DNA from: Sipunculus nudus
Lineage: Eukaryota; Annelida; Sipuncula; Golfingiida; Sipunculidae
NCBI GenBank assembly: GCA_026874595.1
Contig: CM049315.1
Coordinates: 63,921,389 to 63,985,388, forward strand
Length of the DNA: 64,000 bases
Reading direction: 5' to 3'
Shown here: positions 48,731 through 60,168 of the stretch, piece after piece
Layout of the letters: every line of letters starts with the position of its first letter
How positions within the stretch are numbered: the first letter of the stretch is position 1
The notes under the pieces: generated by a model
Told to the model about the DNA's origin: nothing
The model's database searches: none
What the model saw: only the letters and a program-made list of their open reading frames with translations
Program-made: the position numbers and the translations under genes

Positions 48731-51281
48731 CGTGTTGTGCAAAATAGAAGATTAAAATTGCAAAAGAAGCAATTCAGAAGCTCCATTAGGCCATTTAGAA
48801 CCGGATACAAATATCCATCTCGCCGAAATCAGCTAGGTTTTTGGCTAATTCAGGAACGTGTGTTGTGCAAAAATTACAGATTTCAATTGCAAAAGAAGCA
48901 ATTCAGAGGCTTCATTAGGCCGTTTAGAATCAGATACAAACGTCTTTTACGACGAAATCAGCTCGGTTTTTTCGTAATACAAGATCGTGATTTGTGCAGA
49001 AACGGCTAATATAAACTGCGATAGAAGCGTTTAAATAGCTTCATTAGGCCATTTAGAAATTGTTAAAAACGTCGCTCTTGCTGAAATCAGATCGGTTTTT
49101 GCGTAATACAAGATCGTGTTTTGTGCAAAGATGACCGATTTAAACTGCTAAAGAAGCGTTTTAGAAGCTTCATCAGGCCACTAAGAACCAGTTAGAAACG
49201 TCTTTTACGCCAAAATCAGCTCGTTTTTTTCGTAATACAAGATCGTGATTTGTGCAGAAACGGCTGATTTAAACTGCAATAGAAGCGTTTTAATAGCTTC
49301 ATTAGGCCATTTAGAAATTGGTAAAAACGTCGCTCTTGCTGAAATCAGATCGGTTTTCGCGTAATACAACATCGTGTTGTGCAAAATAGAAGATTAAAAT
49401 TGCAAAAGAAGCCATTCAGAAGCTCCATTAGGCCATTTAGAACCGGGTACAAACATCGATCTCGCCGAAATCAGATAGGTTTTTGGCTATTTCAGGAACG
49501 TGTGTTGTGCAAAAATTACAGATTTCAATTGCAAAAGAAGCCATTCAGAAGCTTCATTAGGCCGTTTAGAATCAGATACAAACGTCTTTTACGACGAAAT
49601 CAGCTCGGTTTTTTCGTAATACAAGATCGTGATTGTGCAGAAACGGCTGATATAAACTGCGATAGAAGCGTTTAAATAGCTTCATTAGGCCATTTAGAAA
49701 TTGTTAAAAACGTCGCTTTTGCTGAAATCAGATCGGTTTGCGCGTAGTACAAGATCGTGTTGTGCAAAATAGAAGATTAAAATTGCAAAAGAAGCAATTC
49801 AGAAGCTCCATTAGGCCATTTAGAACCTGGTACAAACATCGATCTCGCCTAAATCAGCTGGGTTTTTTGCCTAATTCATGATCGTGTGTTGTGCAAAAAT
49901 TGCAGATTTAAATTGCAAAAGAAGCAATTCAGAAGCTTCATTAGGCCGTTTAGAACCAGATACAAACATCTTTTACGCCGAAATCAGCTCGGTTTTTGCG
50001 TAATACAAGATCGTGTTTTGTGCAAAGATGACCGATTTAAACTGCAAAAGAAGCGTTTAAGAAGCTTTATCAGGCCATAAAGAATCAGTTAGGAACGTCG
50101 TTTTTGCTGAAATCAGCTCGGTTTTTTTTTTTTGCGTAATATAAGATCGTGTGTTGTGCAAAGATGATGATTTAAACTGCAAAAGAAGCGTTTGAGAAAC
50201 TTCATTAGGCCATTTAGAACCAGTTACAAATGTCGTTTTTTTGCCGAAATCAGCTCGGTTTTTGCGTAATATAGGATCCTGTTTTGTGCAAAATGGCCGA
50301 TTTAAACTGCGATAGAAGCGTTTTAATAGCTTCATTAGGCCATTTAGAAATTGGTAAAAACGTCGCTCTTGCGGAAATCAAATCGGTTTTCGCGTAATAC
50401 AACATCGTGTTGTACAAAATCGAAGATTAAAATTGCAAAAGAAGCAATTCAGAAGCTCCATTAGGCCATTTAGAACCGGGTACAAGCATCGATCTCGCCG
50501 AAATCAGCTAGGTTTTTCCCTAATTCATGATCGTGTGTTGTGCAAATATTGCAGATTTAAATTGCAAAAGAATCAATTCAGGAGCTTTATTAGGCCATTT
50601 AAAACCAGATACCAACGTCTTTTCCGCCGAAATCAGCTCGGTTTTTGCGTAATACAAGACCGTGTTTTGTGCAAAGATGACCGATTTAAACTGCCAAGGA
50701 AGCCTTTTAGAAGCTTCATCAGGCCATCAAAAACCAGTTAGTAACGTCGTTTTTGCTGAAATCAGCTCGATTTTTTGCGTAATACAAAATCGTGTGTTGT
50801 GCAAAGATGACCGATTTAAACTGCTAAAGAAGCGTTTTAGAAGCTTCATCAGGCCATTAAGAACCAGTTAGAAACGTCTTTTACGCCGAAATCAGCTCTT
50901 TTTTTCGTAATACATTATCGTGATTTGTGCAGAAACGGCTGATTTAAACTGCGATAGAAGCGTTTTAATAGCTTCATTAGGCCATTTAGAAATTGGTAAA
51001 AACGTAGCTCTTGCTGAAATCAGATCGGTTTTCGCGTAATACAACATCGTGTTGTGCAAATTAGAAGATTAAAATTGCAAAAGAAGCAATTCAGAAGCTC
51101 CATTAGGCCATTTAGACCCGGATACAAACATCCATCTCGCCGAAATCAGCTAGGTTTTTGGCTAATTCAGGAACGTGTGTTGTGCAAAAATTACAGATTT
51201 CAATTGCAAAAGAAGCAATTCAGAAGCTTCATTAGGCCGTTTAGAATCAGATACAAACGTCTTTTACGACGAAATCAGCTC
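48731..51281 (+). repeat. 2,701-bp tandem duplication, copy 2
   Basis: Second copy of the unit. Private differences are few: a 1-bp deletion (TGATTGTGCAG) near 49,633, one extra T in the run near 50,121, CGGCTGATTT versus CGGATGATTT near 49,262, and ACATTATCG near 50,914. The period is 21 monomers, like the core HOR, but the monomer content differs, so this is an independent 21-mer. Confidence 0.85.
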
Positions 51282-52205
51282 GGTTTTTTCGTAATACAAG
51301 ATCGTGATTTGTGCAGAAACGGCTAATATAAACTGCGATAGAAGCGTTTAAATAGCTTCATTATGCCATTTAGAAATTGTTAAAAACGTCGCTTTTGCTG
51401 AAATCAGATCGGTTTTCGCTTAGTACAAGATCGTGTTGTGCAAAAGAGAAGATTAAAATTGCAAAAGAAGCAATTCAGAAGCTCCATTAGGCCATTTAGA
51501 ACCGGGTACAAACATCGATCTCGCCGAAATCAGCTAGGTTTTTCCCTAATTCATGATCGTGTGTTGTGCAAAAATTGCAGATTTAAATTGCAAAAGAAGC
51601 AATTCAGAAACTTTATTAGGCCGTTTAGAATCAGATACATACGTCTTTTACGCCGAAATCAGCTCGGTTTTTGCGTAATACAAGATCGTGATTTGTGCAG
51701 AAACGGCTGATATAAACTGCGATAGAAGCGTTTAAATAGCTTCATTAGGCCATTTAGAAATTGTTAAAAACGTCGCTTTTGCTGAAATCAGATCGGTTTT
51801 CGCTTAGTACAAGATCGTGTTGTGCAAAAGAGAAGATTAAAATTGCAAAAGAAGCAATTCAGAAGCTCCATTAGGCCATTAAGAACCGGGTACAAACATC
51901 GATCTCGCCGAAATCAGCTAGGTTTTTCCCTAATTCATGATCGTGTGTTGTGCAAAAATTGCAGATTTAAATTGCAAAAGAAGCAATTCAGAAGCTTCAT
52001 TAGGCCGTTTAGAATCAGATATAAACGTCTTTTACGACGAAATCAGCTCGGTTTTTTCGTAATACAAGATCGTGATTTGTGCAGAAACGGCTGATATAAA
52101 CTGCGATAGAAGCGTTTAAATAGCTTCATTAGGCCATTTAGAAATTGTTAAAAACGTCGCTTTTGCTGAAATCAGATCGGTTTGCGCGTAGTACAAGATC
52201 GTGTT
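51054..52205 (+). repeat. Run of three 384-bp trimers in right block
   Basis: b-b-a modules start at 51,054, 51,438 and 51,822, each 384 bp. The second and third carry the CCCTAATTCATG variant (M18-M19 type). The third has GGCCATTAAGAACCGGG instead of the usual TTTAGAACCGGG. This mirrors the trimer runs of the 27-mer units but in a different background. Confidence 0.88.
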
Positions 52206-54259
52206 GTGCAAAATAGAAGATTAAAATTGCAAAAGAAGCAATTCAGAAGCTCCATTAGGCCATTTAGAACCTGGTACAAACATCGATCTCGCCTAAATCA
52301 GCTGGGTTTTTTGCCTAATTCATGATCGTGTGTTGTGCAAAAATTGCAGATTTAAATTGCAAAAGAAGCAATTCAGAAGCTTCATTAGGCCGTTTAGAAC
52401 CAGATACAAACATCTTTTACGCCGAAATCAGCCCGTTTTTTGCCTAATACAAGATCGTGTTTTGTGCAAAGATGATGATTTAAACTGCAAAAGAAGCGTT
52501 TGAGAAACTTCATTAGGCCATTTAGAACCAGTTACAAATGTCGTTTTTTTGCCGAAATCAGCTCGGTTTTTGCGTAATATAGGATCCTGTTTTGTGCAAA
52601 ATGGCCGATTTAAACTGCGATAGAAGCGTTTTAATAGCTTCATTAGGCCATTTAGAAATTGGTAAAAACGTCGCTCTTGCGGAAATCAAATCGGTTTTCG
52701 CGTAATACAACATCGTGTTGTGCAAAATAGAAGATTAAAATTGCAAAAGAAGCAATTCAGAAGCTCCATTAGGCCATTTAGAACCGGGTACAAGCATCGA
52801 TCTCGTTGAAATCAGCTAGGTTTTTCCCTAATTCATGATCGTGTGTTGTGCAAATATTGCAGATTTAAATTGCAAAAGAATCAATTCAGGAGCTTTATTA
52901 GGCCATTTAAAACCAGATACCAACGTCTTTTCCGCCGAAATCAGCTCGGTTTTTGCGTAATACAAGACCGTGTTTTGTGCAAAGATGACCGATTTAAACT
53001 GCCAAGGAAGCCTTTTAGAAGCTTCATCAGGCCATCAAAAACCAGTTAGTAACGTCGTTTTTGCTGAAATCAGCTCGATTTTTTGCGTAATACAAAATCG
53101 TGTGTTGTGCAAAGATGACCGATTTAAACTGCTAAAGAAGCGTTTTAGAAGCTTCATCAGGCCATTAAGAACCAGTTAGAAACGTCTTTTACGCCGAAAT
53201 CAGCTCTTTGTTTCGTAATACATGATCGTGATTTGTGCAGAAACGGCTGATTTAAACTGCGATAGAAGCGTTTTAATAGCTTCATTAGGCCATTTAGAAA
53301 TTGGTAAAAACGTCGCTCTTGCTGAAATCAGATCGGTTTTCACGTAATACAACATCGTGTTGTGCAAAATAGAAGATTAAAATTGCAAAAGAAGCAATTA
53401 AGAAGCTCCATTAGGCCATTTAGAACCGGATACAAACATCCATCTCGCCGAAATCAGCTAGGTTTTTGGCTAATTCAGGAACGTGTGTTGTGCAAAAATT
53501 ACAGATTTCAATTGCAAAAGAAGCAATTCAGAAGCTTTATTAGGCCGTTTAGAATCAGATACAAACGTCTTTTACGACGAAATCAGCTCGGTTTTTTCGT
53601 AATACAAGATCGTGATTTGTGCAGAAACGGCTAATATAAACTGCGATAGAAGCGTTTAAATAGCTTCATTATGCCATTTAGAAATTGTTAAAAACGTCGC
53701 TTTTGCTGAAATCAGATCGGTTTTCGCTTAGTACAAGATCGTGTTGTGCAAAAGAGAAGATTAAAATTGCAAAAGAAGCAATTCAGAAGCTCCATTAGGC
53801 CATTTAGAACCGGGTACAAACATCGATCTCGCCGAAATCAGCTAGGTTTTTCCCTAATTCATGATCGTGTGTTGTGCAAAAATTGCAGATTTAAATTGCA
53901 AAAGAAGCAATTCAGAAATTTATTAGGCCGTTTAGAATCAGATACATACGTCTTTTACGCCGAAATCAGCTCGGTTTTCGCGTAATACAAGATCGTGTTT
54001 TGTGCAAAGATGACCGATTTAAACTGCGAAAGAAGCGTTTTAAAAGCTTCATCAGGCCATTAAGAACCAGTTAGCAACGTCGTTTTTGCTGAAATCAGTT
54101 CGGTTTTTTTTTGCGTAATTCAAAATCGTCTGTTGTGCAAAGATGACCGATTTAAACTGCTAAAGAAGCGTTTTAGAAGCTTCATCAGGCAATTAAGAAG
54201 TTAGAAACGTCGTTTTTGCTAAAATCAGCTCGATTTTTTAGCGTAATATAAGATGGTGT

Positions 54260-55424
54260 TTGTCCAAAGATGACCGATTTAAACTGCAAAAGAAGCAATT
54301 CAGAAGCTCCATCAGGCCATTAAGAACCTGGTACAAACATCGATCTCGCCTAAATCAGCTGGGTTTTTTGCCTAATTCATGATCGTGTGTTGTGCAAAAA
54401 TTGCAGATTTAAATTGCAAAAGAAGCAATTCAGAAGCTTCATTAGGCCGTTTAGAACCAGATACAAACATCTTTTACGCAGAAATCAGCTCGGTTTTTGC
54501 GTAATACAAGATCGTGTTTTGTGAAAAGATGACCGATTTAAACTGCAAAAGAAGCGTTTAAGAAGCTTTATCAGGCCATTAAGAATCAGTTAGGAACGTC
54601 GTTTTTGCTGAAATTAGCTCGGTTTTTTTTTGCGTAATATAAGATCGTGTGTTGTGCAAAGATGATGGTTTAAACTGCAAAAGAAGCGTTTGAGAAACTT
54701 CATTAGGCCATTTAGAACCAGTTACAAATGTCGTTTTTTTGCCGAAATCAGCTCGGTTTTTGCGCAATATAGGATCCTGTTTTGTGCAAAATGGCCGATT
54801 TAAACTGCGATAGAAGCGTTTTAATAGCTTCATTAGGCCATTTAGAAATTGGTAAAAACGTCGCTCTTGCGGAAATCAAACCGGTTTTCGCGTAATACAA
54901 CATCGTGTTGTGCAAAAGAGAAGATTAAAATTGCAAAAGAAGCAATTCAGAAGCTCCATTAGGCCATTTAGAACCGGGTACAAACATCGATCTCGCCGAA
55001 ATCAGCTAGGTTTTTCCCTAATTCATGATCGTGTGTTGTGCAAAAATTGCAGATTTAAATTGCAAAAGAAGCAATTCAGAAACTTTATTAGGCCGTTTAG
55101 AATCAGATACAAACGTCTTTTACGCCGAAATCAGCTCGGTTTTTGCGTAATACAAGATCGTGTTTTGTGCAAAGATGACCGATTTAAACTGCGAAAGAAG
55201 CGTTTTAAAAGCTTCATCAGGCCATTAAGAACCAGTTAGCAACGTCGTTTTTGCTGAAATCAGTTCGGTTTTTTTTTGCGTAATTCAAAATCGTCTGTTG
55301 TGCAAAGATGACCGATTTAAACTGCTAAAGAAGCGTTTTAGAAGCTTCATCAGGCAATTAAGAAGTTAAAAACGTCGTTTTTGCTAAAATCAGCTCGATT
55401 TTTTAGCGTAATATAAGATGGTGT
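54260..55424 (+). repeat. 9-monomer segment beginning with an M1 hybrid
   Basis: It starts with the M1 marker, then switches to the 126-bp class (AAGAAGCAATTCAGAAGCTCC), exactly as at 4,264. It continues through M12-M14-like monomers and M18-M21. Compared with 4,264-5,296 it has one extra M13-type monomer (about 130 bp). Private changes are GTGAAAAGATG near 54,521, GATGATGGTTT near 54,664 and TTGCGCAATATAGG near 54,760. Confidence 0.82.
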
Positions 55425-58400
55425 TTGTCCAAAGATGACCGATTTAAACTGCAAAAGAAGAGTTTAAGAAGCTTCAATAGGCCACTTAAAACCAGTTACA
55501 AAGATCTTTTTTGCCGAAATCGACTCGGTTTTTGCGTTATAATAGATCATGATCCGTGCAAAAATGGTCAGTTTAAACTGCGAAAGAAGCGTTTCAGAAA
55601 CTTCATTAGGCGACTTAAAACCCGTTACAATCGTCGTTTTCGTCGAAATCAGCTCGGTTTTCGCGTACTACAAGATCGTGTGTTGTGCAAAAATGGCCGT
55701 TTAAATTGCAAATGAAGCGTTTTAATAGCTTCATCAGGCCATTCAAAACAAGTTACAAACGTCGTTTTTGCCGAAATCAGCTCGGTTTTCGCCTTAAACA
55801 AGATCGTGTCTTGTGCAATGATCACCGATTTAAACTGTGAAAGAAGCGTTTTAGAAGCTTCATCAGGCCATTAAGAACCAGTTAGAAACGTCGTTTTTGC
55901 TTAAATCAGCTCGATTTTTTTTTTGCGTAATGCAAGATCGTGTTTGTGCAAATATTGCAGATCTAAATTGCAAAAGAATCAATTCAGGAGCTTTATTAGG
56001 CCATTTAAAACCAGATACCAACGTCTTTTCCGCCGAAATCAGCTCGGTTTTTGCGTAATACAAGACCGTGTGTTGGGCAAATATCACCGATTAAAACTGC
56101 TAAATAAGCATTTTAGAAACTTCATCAGGCCATTAAGAACCAGTTAGAAACGGCGTTTTTGCTGAAATCAGCTCGATTTTTTTAGCGTAATATAAGATCG
56201 TGTTTGTGCAAAAATGACCGATTTAAACTGCAAAAGAAGAGTTTAAGAAGCTTCAATAGGCCACTTCAAACCAGTTACAAAGATCTTTTTTGCCGAAATC
56301 GACTCGGATTTTGCGTTATCATAGATCATGATTTGTGCAGAAATGGCCAGTTTAAACTGCAAAAGTAGCGTTTCAGAAACTTCATTAGGCGACTTAAAAC
56401 CCGTTACAAAAGTCGTTTTCGCCGCAGTCAGCTCGGTTTTCGAGTACTACAAGATCGTGAGTTGTGCAAAAATGGCCGTTTAAATTGCAAACGAAGCATT
56501 TTAATAGCTTCATCAGGCCATTTAAAACAAGTTACAAACGTCGTTTTTGCCGAAATAAGCAAGGTTTTCGCTTAATACAAGATCGCAGATTTAAATTGCA
56601 AAAGAATCAATTCAGGAGCTTTATTAGGCCATTTAGAACCAGATACCAACGTCTTTTTCGCCGAAATCAGATCGGTTTTTGCGTAATACAAGACCGTGTT
56701 TTGTGCAAAGATCACCGATTTCAACTGCCAAGGAAGCCTTTTAGAAGCTTCATCAGGCCATTAAGAACCAGTTAGCAACGTCGTTTTTGCTGAAATCAGC
56801 TCGATTTTTTGCGTAATACAAAATCGTGTGTTGTGCAAAGATGACCGATTCAAACTGCTAAAGAAGCGTTTTAGAAGCTTCATCAGGCCATTGAGAACCA
56901 GTTAGAAACGTCTTTTACGCCGAAATCAGCTCGTTTTTTTCGTAATACAAGATCGTGATTTGTGCAGAAACGGCTGATTTAAACTGCGATAGAAGCGTTT
57001 TAATAGCTTCATTAGGCCATTTAGAAATTGGTAAAAACGTCGCTCTTGCAGAAATCAGATCGGTTTTCGCGTAATACAACATCGTGTTGTGCAAAATAGA
57101 AGATTAAAATTGCAAAAGAAGCAATTCAGAAGCTCCATTAGGCCATTTAGAACCGGGTACAAACATCGATCTCGCCGAAATCAGCTAGGTTTTTGGCTAA
57201 TTCAGGAACGTGTGTTGTGCAAAAATTGCAGATTTCAATTGCAAAAGAAGCAATTCAGAAGCTTCATTAGGCCGTTTAGAATCAGATACAAACGTCTTTT
57301 ACGACGAAATCAGCTCGGTTTTTTCGTAATACAAGATCGTGATTTGTGCAGAAACGGCTAAAATAAACTGCGATAGAAGCGTTTAAATAGCTTCATTAGG
57401 CCATTTAGAAATTGTAAAAAACGTCGCTTTTGCTGAAATCAGATCGGTTTTCGCGTAATACAACATCGTGTTGTGCAAAATAGAAGATTAAAATTGCAAA
57501 AGAAGCAATTCAGGAGCTTTATTAGGCCATTTAGAACCAGATACCAACGTCTTTTTCGCCGAAATCAGATCGGTTTTTGCGTGATACAAGACCGTGTTTT
57601 GTGCAAAGATGACCGATTTCAACTGCCAAGGAAGCCTTTTAGAAGCTTCATCAGGCCATTAAGAACCAGTTAGCAACGTCGTTTTTGCTGAAATCAGCTC
57701 GATTTTTTTGCGTAATACAAAATCGTGTGTTGTGCAAAGATGACCGATTTAAACTGCTAAAGAAGCGTTTTAGAAGCTTCATCAGGCCATTGAGAACCAG
57801 TTAGAAACGTCTTTTACGCCGAAATCAGCTCGTTTTTTTCGTAATACAAGATCGTGATTTGTGCAGAAACGGCTGATTTAAACTGCGATAGAAGCGTTTT
57901 AATAGCTTCGTTAGGCCATTTAGAAATTGGTAAAAACGTCGCTCTTGCAGAAATCAGATCGGTTTTCGCATAATACAACATCGTGTTGTGCAAAATAGAA
58001 GATTAAAATTGCAAAAGAAGCAATTCAGAAGCTCCATTAGGCCATTTAGAACCGGATACAAACATCGATCTCGCCGAAATCAGCTAGGTTTTTGGCTAAT
58101 TCAGGAACGTGTGTTGTGCAAAAATTACAGATTTCAATTGCAAAAGAAGCAATTCAGAAGCTTCATTAGGCCGTTTAGAATCAGATACAAACGTCTTTTA
58201 CGACGAAATCAGCTCGGTTTTTTCGTAATACAAGATCGTGATTTGTGCAGAAACGGCTAAAATAAACTGCGATAGAAGCGTTTAAATAGCTTCATTAGGC
58301 CATTTAGAAATTGTAAAAAACGTCGCTTTTGCTGAAATCAGATCGGTTTTCGCGTAATACAACATCGTGTTGTGCAAAATAGAAGATTAAAATTGCAAAA

Positions 58401-60168
58401 GAAGCAATTCAGGAGCTTTATTAGGCCATTTAGAACCAGATACCAACGTCTTTTTCGCCGAAATCAGATCGGTTTTTGCGTGATACAAGACCGTGTTTTG
58501 TGCAAAGATGACCGATTTCAACTGCCAAGGAAGCCTTTTAGAAGCTTCATCAGGCCATTAAGAACCAGTTAGCAACGTCGTTTTTGCTGAAATCAGCTCG
58601 ATTTTTTTGCGTAATACAAAATCGTGTGTTGTGCAAAGATGACCGATTTAAACTGCTAAAGAAGCGTTTTAGAAGCTTCATCAGGCCATTGAGAACCAGT
58701 TAGAAACGTCTTTTACGCCGAAATCAGCTCGTTTTTTTCGTAATACAAGATCGTGATTTGTGCAGAAACGGCTGATTTAAACTGCGATAGAAGCGTTTTA
58801 ATAGCTTCGTTAGGCCATTTAGAAATTGGTAAAAACGTCGCTCTTGCAGAAATCAGATCGGTTTTCGCATAATACAACATCGTGTTGTGCAAAATAGAAG
58901 ATTAAAATTGCAAAAGAAGCAATTCAGAAGCTCCATTAGGCCATTTAGAACCGGATACAAACATCGATCTCGCCGAAATCAGCTAGGTTTTTGGCTAATT
59001 CAGGAACGTGTGTTGTGCAAAAATTACAGATTTCAATTGCAAAAGAAGCAATTCAGAAGCTTCATTAGGCCGTTTTGAATCAGATACAAACGTCTGTTAC
59101 GACGAAATCAGCTCGGTTTTTTCGTAATACAAGATCGTGATTTGTGCAGAAACGGCTAAAATAAACTGCGATAGAAGCGTTTAAATAGCTTCATTAGGCC
59201 ATTTAGAAATTGTTAAAAACGTCGCTTTTGCTGAAATCAGATCGGTTTTCGCGTAATACAACATCGTGTTGTGCAAAATAGAAGATTAAAATTGCAAAAG
59301 AAGCAATTCAGAAGCTCCATTAGGCCATTTAGAACCGGGTACCAACATCGATCTCGCCGAAATCAGCTAGGTTTTTGGCTAATTCAGGAACGTGTGTTGT
59401 GCAAAAATTACAGATTTCAATTGCAAAAGAAGCAATTCAGAAGCTTCATTAAGCCGTTTAGAATCAGATACAAACGTCTTTTACGACGAAATCAGCTCGG
59501 TTTTTTCGTAATACAAGATCGTGATTTGTGCAGAAACGGCTAATATAAACTGCGATAGAAGCGTTTAAATAGCTTCATTATGCCATTTAGAAATTGTTAA
59601 AAACGTCGCTTTTGCTGAAATCAGATCGGTTTTCGCTTAGTACAAGATCGTGTTGAGCAAAAGAGAAGATTAAAATTGCAAAAGAAGCAATTCAGAAGCT
59701 CCATTAGGCCATTTAGAACCGGGTACAAACATCGATCTCGCCGAAATCAGCTAGGTTTTTCCCTAATTCATGATCGTGTGTTGTGCAAAAATTGCAGATT
59801 TAAATTGCAAAAGAAGCAATTCAGAAACTTTATTAGGCCGTTGAGAATCAGATACAAACGTCTTTTACGCCGAAATTAGCTCGGTTTTTGCGTAATACAA
59901 GATCGTGTTTTGTGCAAAGATGACCGATTTAAACTGCGAAAGAAGCGTTTTAAAAGCTTCATCAGGCCATTAAGAACCAGTTAGCAACGTCGTTTTTGCT
60001 GAAATCAGTTCGGTTTTTTTTGCGTAATTCAAAATCGTCTATTGTGCAAAGATGACCGATTTAAACTGCTAAAGAAGCGTTTTAGAAGCTTCATCAGGCA
60101 ATTAAGAAGTTAGAAACGTCGTTTTTGCTAAAATCAGCTCGATTTTTTAGCGTAATATAAGATGGTGT
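55425..60168 (+). repeat. Right transitional block (~37 monomers)
   Basis: It begins with M1-M4 and a diverged M5 region (10-T run). It then enters the segment shared with the left flank (56,058-56,434), an M3-like monomer, a monomer with a 17-18-bp deletion (GATCG joined to CAGATTT, about 56,585), the 7-mer array, two trimers (58,887 and 59,271) and M18-M21. Marker GGTGTTTGTCC is absent between 55,425 and 60,169; an M1-like monomer at 56,190 has GTGTTTGTGC. Confidence 0.8.
56613..59090 (+). repeat. 7-monomer HOR (899 bp), ~2.75 copies
   Basis: Landmark CAGGAGCTTTATTAGG occurs at 56,613, 57,511 and 58,410, and trimer starts at 57,089, 57,988 and 58,887 are 899 bp apart. Shared marks are GATTTCAACTGCC, GGCCATTGAGAACC and, in copies 2-3, GCGTGATACAAG and GCTTCGTTAGG. 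The last two copies are nearly identical. Periodicity ends at about 59,090, where GTCTGTTACG replaces GTCTTTTACG and the next trimer follows. Confidence 0.88.

Larger units (their letters stand above)
45002..54259 (+). repeat. Right block nearly devoid of the M1 marker (~72 monomers)
   Basis: The first part (45,002 to about 45,900) follows M1-M7 with private changes (GAAACAAGCG, CGTTCAAATTGC) and a 9-T M4-M5 run. No further GGTGTTTGTCC occurs until 54,260, so the 21-mer phase is lost for about 9 kb. The content is mainly class-b/trimer monomers plus M4-M8- and M13-M14-like monomers. Recurrent private forms are AACCTGGTACAAAC with CTCGCCTAAATCAGC, and GGTTTGCGCGTAG. The 2,701-bp duplication and a trimer run lie inside. 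Confidence 0.8.
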
